Source: Favolaschia claudopus
Taxonomy: Eukaryota > Basidiomycota > Agaricomycetes > Agaricales > Mycenaceae
Assembly: GCA_037176885.1 (NCBI GenBank)
Contig: JAWWNJ010000050.1
Span: 124,001 to 188,000, forward strand
Reading direction: 5' to 3'
DNA: 64,000 nt
Position numbers and translations under genes: made by a program. Shown here piece by piece: positions 35,292-45,054 of this stretch (within the stretch, counting starts at the first letter, position 1; each line of letters starts with the position of its first letter). A model generated the notes under the pieces. The model saw only the letters and a program-made list of their open reading frames with translations. It was not told where the DNA came from and ran no database searches.

Positions 35292-36868
35292 AGAGAGTTT
35301 GCGGTGAGCCGCCAGAAGCCATCTGGCGGCTCTAATGGCATGCGGATTGGAGCAGCTATGCAGTCTGGCGGCTCGTTTGGCGGCTGGTAAGACTGGTTTA
35401 AATTTGATTTTGCGAGTCTATTCTTAGTACTTAGGCATCTATATATTGAACCATACACACACGAAGAAAATTGGACCCGAAAATCTGACGCTATCGCACA
35501 TTCGAGCCGCAGACTTCGGTTGACGCTGGAAATTGCTTCACTTAAAACAATTATGCACGTTACACTAACTCGGCAAAAAAAATGTCCGATTGATTTCTGG
35601 CCTGTATTTCGATGATTACTGCCCACTTTGACTTCAAACAACTTGTAGTTGTGTTCATAGGATCCAGATGCCTTATTAGAGAGTTTGCGGTGAGCCGCCA
35701 GAAGCCACCTGGTGGCTCCAACGGCATGCGGATTGGAGCGGCTACTTCATGTGGCGGCTCGTTCAGCGGCTCGTCGCGCGCGGTCCTTAGCACAATTTCG
35801 AGGTTGGGTACCTTGTATATTTGACTATATCTTCAGCCAATGAGAGTTCGTTGTCCAAACGTGCATAATTGTTTTGAATTGAAGCAATTTCCAGCGTCAA
35901 CCGAAGTCTTCGGCTCAAATGTGCGATAGCGTCAGATTTTCGGGTCCAATTTTCTTCGTTTGTGTATGGATATAGATGACTAAGTACTAAGAATAGACTC
36001 GCAAAACCAAATTTACCAGCCGCCAAACGAGCCGCCAGACAGCATAGCCGCTCCAATCCGCATGCCATTAGAGCCGCCAGGTGGCTTCTGGCGGCTCACC
36101 GCAAACTCTCTATTCTTTGGGTTTGGTTTTGGGCAAATTTTTGATACGCCATCACGCCGAGCGCAAACATGGGAATTTTGATATCGGCCGACTTTACAAG
36201 TCAGTCAAATTCTTTTGGTGCGGGGAGCTGATCTGCTCATGTTATAGCCTGAGGTCCAGCGAGCTATGCGCCAATTTAAACTGTGGAAAAATATACAGGC
36301 AAACAGGCGCTATAGCCCTCGCAAAGTGACCATTTTCGACCGAGTTGACCGGAATTTGCCGAAATATGCCCAAAATGGCAGTTTTGTCGAGCCTATAGCG
36401 CTTCAACGGCTGACTATTTTCATAAGGTTTGACTTGTGAAAGTACTTGTATTTGGGTCTTCTTTCATCCTGCACACTCAGATATTGTCAGAAAAAATCCC
36501 TACTCAAATTGAAAATCTGGCTATTTGGGAATTCTGCTCATTTGATGGCGGATCAAGGGATTGCACGGCGGCGAGGTAGCATACCAATCGGTCTCAGTAT
36601 TGTGTGCACGCTCAGAAGTTGTTTGCTCTCGAATACAGGTATTAACACCGCAATACGGACAAAAAACCCATCGGACATTTTTTTTGCCGAGTTAGTGTAG
36701 GACAACGAACTCTCATTGGCTGAAGGTATGCAAGGTACCCAACCTCAGAATTGTGCTAAGGACCGCGCGCGACGAGCCGCTGAACGAGCCGCCACATGAC
36801 GTAGCCGCTCCAATCCGCATGCCGTTGGAGCCACCAGGTGGCTTCTGGCGGCTCACCGCAAACTCTCT
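35292..36868 (+). mobile_element. AGAGAG-end element, outer copy (contains a nested copy)
   Basis: The left end is AGAGAGTTTGCGGTGAGCCG and the right end is its complement. Flanking ATT lies at 35289-35291 and 36869-36871. Without the nested copy (35678-36111 plus one ATT) it would be 1140 bp. The left arm is defined by TTGGACCCGAAAATCTGACG; the right arm by GGACAACGAACTCTCATTGG. Both arms carry an inverted block ACTAACTCGGCAAAAAAAAT further in. No transposase frame is recognised, so it is a long non-autonomous element. Confidence 0.8.
35678..36111 (-). mobile_element. AGAGAG-end element, nested internal-deletion copy
   Basis: Length is 434 bp, with AGAGAG-type ends and ATT on both sides (35675-35677, 36112-36114). 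Its left arm matches the right arm of the surrounding element, and its right arm matches the left arm of that element, so it is inserted in the opposite orientation. The centre jumps directly from GAGTTCGTTGTCC to AAACGTGCATAATTG, leaving out the middle of the longer copy. It is a deletion derivative that still moved. Confidence 0.8.
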
Positions 36869-37109
36869 ATTTTTTGAGGGCAATCTGAAGTCAACCAAGA
36901 TCCTTTTTGTGAGTACATACATTCTAGGCTTGTCAATTCAGTATGATTGGGACAAGGGAAAGAAAGGCAATTTTGTGTGATATATTGCCACTATTGCAGA
37001 GTGCAATCAGTTGCAGAGGGCCTCTGTTTTGCGCAAAGTTCATCTGTCACGCTTTTGGCGGAGAAAGTCGACAGCGTGACACGAGCGCAACTTCCGCGGT
37101 CAAACTGCA

Positions 37110-37226
37110 CCAGACGTTATAGAGCACTCACCCGCGATCAAATTTCTCAATCAATCTGCCTCGCTGACATCTTCACATCATCCGCGAGCGCAGCGAGCGG
37201 TGCGGGTGGTGCTCTATAACTTCTGG
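37110..37226. mobile_element. 117-bp inverted-repeat element
   Basis: CCAGACGTTATAGAGCAC at the left is matched by the reverse complement of GTGCTCTATAACTTCTGG at the right, with one substitution, and the CACCCGC block just inside continues the match with a one-base offset. The interior is GC-rich (GCGAGCGCAGCGAGCGG). No clear target duplication is visible. Confidence 0.5.
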
Positions 37227-37831
37227 GAACGAGACTATTCTGAGGGTTGTATGCAGCAGATACTCGGTGTCCACAAAAGTAACCGGAAATGCCGATATTT
37301 CGACGCGATCACGTGAGTTTCCCACGGTTTCTGCACCTGGCTGCATACCTTGCAATGTGAGTAGATCATTCCCTAAGTTTCTTGGAGATCTTCTCTTTTT
37401 ACATTACTCTAGAGCTAGTTGAATTCATGATGTTATTGTTTGGCAATGCCAAGTTGTCAACGTTGTGCAAGAAATTGGTTGCTATTTGCTCAAATAAGCA
37501 TGGTTGACCATTTTTGCACAATGCATGCTACATTAGCGCTCTATTGGTATCTCTCAAGCCCTTTGAACCATTCCAAATGATGCACTATTGGACCAGAATT
37601 GCGGAAACCAGAATTTTCAACCTTTTGCTTAAATTTCAGTTTTGCACTCACATTTATGCAAGTTTGAAGACAGCAGCAATAGCAATAGGCCTCTTGAACA
37701 CAATCAGTGTGCATTATCAGGTGGAACAACACCAGAACTGATTGAATTGTTGCTTAAAACACCCCAAATAACTGTCTGACGCTCGGTTGAAAGTGACAGA
37801 CTGAGACAGTCAAAATAAACGCTACGGATAT

Positions 37832-39323
37832 TGTCAGCTAGGCGGGGCGAGGCACGAGCCGCGTCTAGCGAAAGATAAGATAGCGAGAGAGCGCGGGGAG
37901 CGATCTGATACACTGACATCATCACAGGATCACTATTCAGCTCTGCTCGGTACCACCACCTCGCGCCGCGCTGGCGATTTTTGCGCGCTTTCCCGACCCG
38001 TCCTCCTTACGCGTTTCTGTGGCGATTTTACGCGTTAGCTGCCCTTCGATCTGCTCACCATCCCGTTGCTCTCTTTGTCTCATCCTCTCAGCCATCAAAC
38101 TCGACGAATCTGATCTGCGGTCCTCTTGACGACTTTGAGCTCCCTTTGATGGCCCTGCACTGGCCGAAGACCGCTCTCTGGTGATGTTAGTTCTGTATTT
38201 GCGTCACTGGGGACGCGGTATGTTTCAATTATGATCCTTTTCTTTATTTTCTTTCCTCTTCCTTTTTCTCTGTTTCTTATTCCTGCGTGCGCGGACTTGT
38301 AAATCCGCGCCCGCTACCAACGCCGAGTGTCATATCGCGCGTACTTTCCTTCCCTTTAGGTTTTGATACCTGCGTGCGCGGACTTGTAAATCCGCGCCCG
38401 CTACCAACACCGAGTGTCATATCGTGTGTGACTTCTTTTTTTTCTCTTTTTCTTAGTCCTGCATGCGCGGACTTGTACATCCGCGCGCGCTGCCAACGCC
38501 GAGTGTCATATCGCGCGTGATTTCTTTTTCTCTGTTTTCTTATTCCTGTGTGCGCAGACTTGTACGTCTGCGCCCGTACCAACACCGAGTGTCATATCGT
38601 GTGTGATTTTCTTTTGCTTTGTTTCTTATTTCTGCGTGCACGGTCTTGTAAATCCGCGCCCGCTACCATCGCCGAGTGTCATATCGTGCGAGCCGTTTCT
38701 TTTATTCTTCTTTCAATTCCTGCGTGCGCGGACTTGTACGTCCGCGCGCGCTACCATCGCCGAGTGTCATATCGTGCGAGCCTTTCCTTTTAATTCTTTC
38801 TTCATATCCTGTGTGCACTACCATCACGTATTTCCGTCACCAAGAACGCGGTATGTTTCATTTATGATTCTTTTCCTTGTCGCAGCGCTCCGGTTGGGGT
38901 GCCCGTCGCCACCTTCGCGTTTGCCGGTCGCGCTTCGCTTTGGGAGCGCTGCTCCTGTTTGGGGGTCCGGCTGCTCGCTTCTGGCGTCGGTATCCCCCAG
39001 TCTCGTGTCGCGCTGGCCGCGGGCTGCACACACGAGTACGTCTCCTGCCCGGTGTCGCCTTTGTTGCGCTCTGGTTGTCGGGAGCGTCTCGTGCGAGCTA
39101 CGTCTCCCACTCCCCGGAGTTGCTTTTATTGCGCTCTCGGGGTCGGGAGCGTCTCACAGCGGCCTGCGGCCACGCCTGACAAACCAACTTCACTATGCAT
39201 GTTCACTTGCCCTTCATGGCATCCTTGCATGAATTTTTGCCTACCCCGTCTCTTCGCGAGATATTCTTTTATTATATTACATACTGTACTACATCTCAGC
39301 TCCCAGAGCGCGACGAGCTAGCT
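37832..39323 (+). mobile_element. 1.49-kb insertion of unknown type carrying a hairpin array
   Basis: Comparison with the empty site in copy 1 (18712-19594) gives its limits. A TAT appears on both sides (37829-37831, 39324-39326), which may be a 3-bp duplication. The ends are TGTCAGCTAGGC and GAGCTAGCT; only a short GCTAG core is inverted, so the class is uncertain. The content is GC-rich with no protein domain. A near-repeat (ACGCGGTATGTTTCA then TTATGAT) flanks the hairpin array at about 38214 and 38849, and a degenerate 70-bp tandem repeat lies at 39040-39170. It could be a non-autonomous retroelement or a copy of an RNA-like locus. Confidence 0.6.
38282..38807 (+). repeat. Six-unit tandem array of hairpin modules, 86-89 bp each
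   Basis: Units start at 38282, 38369, 38458, 38545, 38631 and 38719, with a partial seventh at 38808. Each has the same order: CCTGCGTGC, an inverted repeat around TTGTA, ACCAACGCCGAGTGTCATAT, and a 25-35 base pyrimidine tract. Unit 6 folds GCGCGGAC-TTGTAC-GTCCGCGC; unit 4 folds GCGCAGAC-TTGTAC-GTCTGCGC, so both stem arms changed together. Units 1-3 keep a 7-bp stem; unit 5 has a broken one. Frames through it are repeat artefacts. Confidence 0.9.
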
Positions 39324-39642
39324 TATCAACTGTACACAATTCTTTTCAACATTGAGTGTTCGTGCCCACAAAAGGACACCATGCTGAAGAGTCTTGCAAA
39401 ATCAAAACCATAATTTTCCTCCCAGAACAAGCTGTGTTGCACCGACTTTGTTGATCACCATCAAAATACAGCTGATAGATTTGTCCCTCTAGAACGGTCT
39501 CTCCTGACCAGCTTTACACATGATATGTATGATATGTGATCAAAATAAAGCAAGGATTACACCTATCTAGTTTGCTTCCGAAAATACTACAAATTTGGCA
39601 AGCAATAAGCGAATTTCCGGTTACTTTTGTGGACACCGAGTA

Positions 39643-39931
39643 TATGCTAGGTACGTTCCAACTCTGGCCACCATTCAACATTGTCACCGTCAGATGGGTT
39701 TGACCGCCGCTCGGGCCTCTCGGCAGCCTCGGCTGTCAGTGTGTATGCTGTTGTTTGGTCCAGAAGACTGGTTGCTGACATTGAGAAATATCAATTTTGC
39801 ATAGTGCAGGTACGTGGAAATGTGCAAAATAACAGGTTCTTCGCTTCAAATGCTGATGTTGAGTCCGAAAATACATAAATTTGATACAGCTAACAAATTG
39901 GGCGGTGGGAAGATCACGTGAATTTACCATA
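39643..39931. other. Short intergenic gap between MITEs
   Basis: Nothing recognised. Confidence 0.4.
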
Positions 39932-39933
39932 TA

Positions 39934-40376
39934 CAGTGGCGGCGCCATCTGATGCCACCCCCCAAAAAATGATGGGGCCCCAATTGACTCTAGTGCTGCC
40001 GCGAGGTGGAGGCCCTCGGAGGTGAGGTGACCTTGGCCTTAAACTGTTGCCATTTATGGTAGTCGAGGTGATGGCGCCTTGAGACTGTTTTCGGAACAAA
40101 AACAGTTGTTAGCACCAGAAAAACGTGATGCTTGCTCATGAGTGGGTCACTGGAGGCTAGCTGAACTTTTTTCGCGGCTCAGGGAATGAAAATGAAGTGA
40201 AGACAGTGAATTTCGAGGTGGACTGCTGAGGTGACGTCATCTCAAGGTGGGTTCAAGGTTGATGGGCCATCACCTCAAGGTACCTCGACCTCGCCTCGCG
40301 GCAGCACTAATTGACTCCACTTGCATCAAACGGGTTGTTCTATTTTTAGGGGTGGCATCAGATCCCGCCGCCACTG
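39934..40376 (+). mobile_element. CAGTGGCG TA-flanked MITE, interrupted copy
   Basis: The left end is CAGTGGCGGCGCCATCTGAT and the right end is GCCGCCACTG. TA lies on both sides (39932-39933, 40377-40378). With the nested 319-bp element removed it is about 116 bp, the same as the copy at 62264-62378. The CAGTG end and TA target suggest Tc1/mariner-type mobilisation. Confidence 0.85.
39991..40309 (+). mobile_element. 319-bp hAT-like MITE nested in the TA-MITE
   Basis: The 16-base ends TAGTGCTGCCGCGAGG are perfect inverted repeats. The 8-bp direct repeat ATTGACTC flanks it (39983-39990, 40310-40317). It contains repeated GAGGTG/CACCTC blocks. It is non-coding. Confidence 0.9.
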
Positions 40377-40378
40377 TA

Positions 40379-42597
40379 AGGCATATTACGGCAGCAGGAA
40401 GGGAGGGGGGGTCGCCCGGTATGAACGAAAATCGAAAACAAAACCGCGGCTAGCTGATAATGATCAGGCGGCCTTCCAGGCCATCAAGTCCATCAATTGC
40501 CAGCATTCAGAAACGAAAATGACCGGTTTCAATACGGCAAAGAAGCCGAAAGGACTGGATTGATGTCACAGTCAATGTACGTGGTCTATTGTGTCATCGG
40601 CCGCCTGCCGAACGCGTCCGAGTGGCTGTACCAGGTCACGCACACGGCGTGTTTTAAATTATTATTAAGTGAAGAGTGAAGATCACTCCACTTCAAAATC
40701 AATATGATTTGTATGCCGGAGTTCCGGCTTACAGAAGGGGGAGCTTGCGCGAATCCGTATCAATATTACAATGTACATTGGACTAAAAGAAATTATAAAC
40801 TATGTCCAACTTGAAGTAGATTCGGTTTCAGGGAAAATACATATTCACTAAGGTCCATTCCTTGGCTGTCTAGAGTAAATGTAAGTTGAGCTCTCCGTTG
40901 TGTATCAGTTTCAAGCATCCGCATTGAATCTGTTACATTAGCTCTCTTCAATCGTCCCCAGTGAAAACTCGTTCTAAATGCAATTCCAGCCAGAGTCTTG
41001 ACGCGTGAAATGAACAGCTACAGACACACAGAAAAAGTCCTCGGAGGATTCAGGGAGTACCAAGAAGTTGTATTCTCACGTCTGTGAAGCAGTCATGAGG
41101 AAAGGAACTTTTTAGGAAGCCCAAATTCTTCGCAGATAGTCGTCGAAGAAGGAAAGAAGACATTGACATGGCAGCACCGGCGCATCTGCCAAAATTGTGT
41201 TCCCATCACAACCCATCACCTGGGATCAAGCGGACTGTCTCTGGATCAAGCGGAAATCCCTCGCATCACTCGGAGTCACAATATATCACGCACTTATTGA
41301 TTACATCAAAACGCTCTCGAGCACAGCTTATTGCTTTTCGGTGACGGCTCTGAATCCACCCACGGGTAGGGTTAAATGGCACAGGAGACCTGGATTCCTC
41401 CAATTGAATATGTCTAAACGCAAAAACCAACCAAATTCATCATATTCTGGTCGATTTTTGGCCCCACCTTACACAAACTTGGTGGCTATCCAGCCGAAGG
41501 ACACGAATTTTCTGCACCAGGCATACAAGATGGAGGCCTCAAGTATTCCTATCCACTTACCCCATGAAACAATCAGTCATCTGGGTGCAAAGGGAGGGGA
41601 TTGATGAGAATTTCCATATTCGGTAAGTAAATTGATTTCGCCGCAACTGTAAGCTAGGGTTAGAGTCACGTGGACCTCGGCCTTTCCCGTCCCACCACCT
41701 ATTTGGGCCATGTCAGCCTCGGCTATGGATGTTTTGCCCGTTCCTGAAGCTCCCGCGGACTCAAATTGAGTCGATTCCAAGCAGGATTGTGGTCTAAAAT
41801 ACTATTTTATTTTTTTCAGACCCGAAAAAAGTGAATGTCAATCCCCTTGACCATCCATGACGAAACCGAAAATTTTGGCTAGTCAAGGTTGAAAGCATTC
41901 GTTGGAGGTTGAATTCAAATGCGCGGCAGGGAGGGTTCAATCAAGTATCTATCAGGCTGTTGACCGAATCATCAATGAACAGCAGGGCTCGGGTATTTGT
42001 AGTTTAAAGCTTCCGGTTATTACTTGGAGATATGCGGCGGTAATATTAGAATCAGACAGGTTGAGTCAGGCTTGCAAGTGGTTTGTGCGGAGCGAGTGGA
42101 GATCAATGAACGCAGCCAATACAAGTTATGTTAGAGAAAGGAATGGCAAGTACGTGTCAAATCCGACGCATTGCCCAGCCATACGTATTTGCATAAGCTG
42201 CCAATCGTCTATGGAGTCAAAAAATTAAACCAGTAATTAGCCTGTTTGCGATGCAGCCATTGAATGGCTAATGGCTAAATAATCTGCTTATATTTACGTT
42301 TTGATCAGTAAATATGTCACGTCACGGTAAATCGCCGAGCCGGCATCAAAATCGCAATCAGCTGTCAATATATTTCCTGTTTAGGAACCAAAGTGCAACC
42401 TCGCGCGGTCCTTTCATCCTGAGTGCTCTAATTGAAAGCTAATCTCAGTTGATGAGTTCCTATAGTCAATATCTACCTCCTTAGACAGAAATACATGTGT
42501 TAAGGGGGTGTTTGGGTGAGAAACAAGGCAATATGCATACCGGGTTCAGTGCTGAGCTCCAGGAGCAATAAAGCTGTATTTCTGAGGCCAGAGACTC
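40379..42597. other. Intergenic, about 2.2 kb
   Basis: A 135-residue frame at 41197-41604 shows no known domain and no clear start context. Nothing else is supported on either strand. Confidence 0.4.
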
Positions 42598-42600
42598 ATT

Positions 42601-42802
42601 AGCGGGTTTGTGCAAAGCGACCCGGGTCGCTTTGGGACCGCTCAGATCTTGACAACGAGCAGTCTCAGGTGTGAAGTCCCAGCGGCCTAGGAGTGCCCCA
42701 GGGCAATGCTCCTATAGGTCGCTTAGAGCTCACACCTGGAATCTGTTGTTGCGAAGATCTGAGCGATCGAAAAGCGACCTGGGTCGCTCGCACAAACTCT
42801 CT
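42601..42802. mobile_element. 202-bp MITE, copy 2
   Basis: Same ends, same length and same interior order as the copy at 14533-14734, with scattered substitutions. It is flanked by ATT on both sides (42598-42600, 42803-42805). Confidence 0.9.
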
Positions 42803-42805
42803 ATT

Positions 42806-43228
42806 ATGTAGTCCATACTAACAGAACTACTAGTGGGAAAGGGATGTACATTGAGTTAATGGCTCTTGGGATAGACAGATAGACTCAGTTGGAATCAGTG
42901 GCTTCTTTACCACTTGTGCATGCTTTTCAGGACGTAGGACTCGTGTATATGCAATTTAGAGGTCCATCTAAACTACCTGTTGAAGCTTAGGAAGCAGCAC
43001 ATTCCAATCCAGGAGGTTTTCACAAAAAAAGCAATTATTTCAGGTTGAAATCGGGTTCCCATGCTCAGAAAATGATCCAGAATGCTCATATACATGTATT
43101 TAGCTAGACCCTGGATGTTGATACGGTTCTGCGCACGCGCAAGTCCGATATTGCACCTAAGTGTTGTTTTGATGGGGTGATGTAAGTTGGCTGATTTGGG
43201 TGCCATACACGTCGATAAGACGCGTTTT
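42806..43228. other. Intergenic gap
   Basis: Nothing recognised; it includes the 3' flank of the minus-strand frame that follows. Confidence 0.4.
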
Positions 43229-43915
43229 TTAGAGCTTAGAATATATTGTCATATGCATGTTACGATACAACACGCTCAAAACGCGTCGGAACGCTGGCCA
43301 ACGCGCCCACTGACGCAGTAAGTTGAGAAAGTAAATATTTAGCTCATTGCTACACATGAAGGCCGTTCGTGCATAGCGGATTGTTGCGTTGCGAGCGGTG
43401 TATTTCCCATCGCACAGAAAGTCTAGCATTAGTGCGAGATCAAAGCCAGTGCTCTCAAGTGCCTCGAGATCTGCAAGCATCCGGCGCTCAATCTCATCTT
43501 CGGACAGCTGCTCAAGTGTCTGTCGTAGGGCTCGCGTGCGAAGGACGTGGGGAGACTCGGCGGCATCAGTGGTGCCAGCTTTCAACTCATCGGGGTCGAG
43601 CTCTTCATCGCCGTCAATGTATGGTGTTGGTGATGGGCAGCGCAATTGACTGGGCTCCGAGTCCGCGTTGATGTCTTCCTCCAGGTTGTCATCATCCGAG
43701 TCAAGCTCAGGAAGATCGTGCTCATCGTCATTGTCGAGGCCGAGTGACGGCTCAATGCTGCTCTTGCTCGATACCTCCGAAACACGCTCATTGCGGCTGA
43801 TTGAGAGCAGATCTGACTCGGCGGCGGCTCGTGGGAAGCTTTCGATGTGTTCTGAGCTCGTAGATTGTGTATTGCTCGATGACGAGTGCTCTAATACAGC
43901 GTCGACGTTGGACAT
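43229..43915 (-). CDS. Hypothetical acidic Ser-rich protein
   Basis: An uninterrupted minus-strand frame; I prefer the ATG at 43915 (MSNVDAVLEHSSSS), although the frame opens at an upstream ATG at 43981. The first half is Ser- and Asp/Glu-rich (LDNDDEHDLPELDSDDDNLE). The C-terminal part is helical (QTLEQLSEDEIERRMLADLE), followed by LMLDFLCDGKYTARNATIRYARTAF. The last part faintly recalls the N-terminal region of large transposon-linked proteins common in Agaricomycetes, from memory only. No catalytic motif is visible. It may be a truncated first exon of a larger element gene. Confidence 0.4.
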   Translation of the reverse strand: MSNVDAVLEHSSSSNTQSTSSEHIESFPRAAAESDLLSISRNERVSEVSSKSSIEPSLGLDNDDEHDLPELDSDDDNLEEDINADSEPSQLRCPSPTPYIDGDEELDPDELKAGTTDAAESPHVLRTRALRQTLEQLSEDEIERRMLADLEALESTGFDLALMLDFLCDGKYTARNATIRYARTAFMCSNELNIYFLNLLRQWARWPAFRRVLSVLYRNMHMTIYSKL

Positions 43916-43981
43916 AGCAAGCAGCGGGGTTATGGTAGGTCGTCCAATGGAAGTGGCCCAGACCTTCCTAAGTCCCCACAT

Positions 43982-45054
43982 CCATCATCACGAAAATCAA
44001 TCAAACGTCAAAACTGTCATTGGAATTACGGATTAGGAAAGAGCTCCGGCTCTGCGTAAACTACGCCAACAAGGATTACGCAGTATCCGAGACTAATCGA
44101 TGTGGTGTCACCTAATACCGTCAACCTCTTGCCTGCGAAAATGGCTTGTAGGTATACCACGAAAGCAAGCGTTATTCTACCGTACGGCCGCCCGACAGAG
44201 GCAGGATGCTCCTCCTCCTCATCTGGGAGTATTTCCTCAAGCATGCCGGCCAGCGGAGGCGAGTCGATGCGTGAATAACTACGAAATGATGGAGTGATGG
44301 TAGGTAACCCTAGGTAAATCGGCCCAGACCTTACTGCGCCTTAAAAATTCTCCCACCCTTTCTGTCAACATCAATCATCCGTCAAGAATGTCCTCTATTG
44401 ACTATATATGGAAACACCTCCGATAAGGATTGCGGAGAAAGGTCTGGGTATCCGAGACTATCCACCGCAGCCTCACTGCATTCACTGGTGGAGCAAAATG
44501 CCGAAAATAGCCCAATTTGAGGTCCGAGTGGAGCCATACGGCGACTCGAGGTGTAAACAAAAAACGAAATGCCCCACTCCATCAAAAACCCGGACAAAAA
44601 CTGTGATACTTACTATTGTGCCCAACGGGTATGAATTCTCCCATTGGGTCTGAATTCACGATTTCCTGCTCCGTCCCTTTACTTTTTGCCCCCAGAATTT
44701 TCCGGCATGTATTCTACTAGTGGTAATGCATAACTCTACCAAAGGGCTTGAGTATTCGTGAAGAGGAAGGTATTAAAATACGGTTACCGGGGTACCAAAC
44801 TCAGTGATCCCACAACATATTGCAGCATTTTAACCTCTCTCTTCACCGTTTGAACCCGGGAAACTCGGAGAGACCTCATACAGTATGCTGGATACTTTGT
44901 ACAAATTCAGATTAATTAACCGGTACGTCGTCGTCGCGCGCTGGAGGGGAGGGTTTCCGAGCGTGACAATTTTAAACTCCGCTCGCTAAACGCGTGAGCA
45001 CTTATTTGCACATGACGTGCCGTTTGTTGACACCTCTTCGACGCGTCCCCGTGC
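43982..45054. other. Intergenic with a diverged tandem duplication
   Basis: Two stretches about 363 bp apart (from 43932 and from 44295) share ATGGTAGGT, GGCCCAGACCTT and TATCCGAGACTA in the same order with divergence between. No gene is recognised. The last part leads into the pogo-type transposase. Confidence 0.45.

Larger units (their letters stand above)
37263..39640 (-). mobile_element. 883-bp TA-flanked MITE, copy 2, split by a 1.49-kb insertion
   Basis: Termini and TA duplications (37261-37262, 39641-39642) are the same as in copy 1 at 18712-19594. It runs in the opposite orientation. The two halves (37263-37831 and 39324-39640) align with copy 1 nearly base for base; the join falls in the sequence GATATCAACTG of copy 1. 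The insertion is listed separately. Confidence 0.9.

Noticed and set aside
35292..36111. First reading of the 35.3-36.9 kb repeats as two overlapping elements (35292-36111 and 35678-36868)
   Set aside because: Overlapping elements cannot arise by simple insertion. Pairing 35678 with 36111 and 35292 with 36868 gives clean nesting, ATT duplications at both levels, and arms that match in reversed order.
38282..38807. CRISPR-like appearance of the repeat array
   Set aside because: Spacers are low-complexity pyrimidine tracts, repeats are not identical, and the sequence is eukaryotic.
38277..39321. Several open frames across the hairpin array on both strands
   Set aside because: They translate the same repeat unit in different frames with no codon or domain signal.
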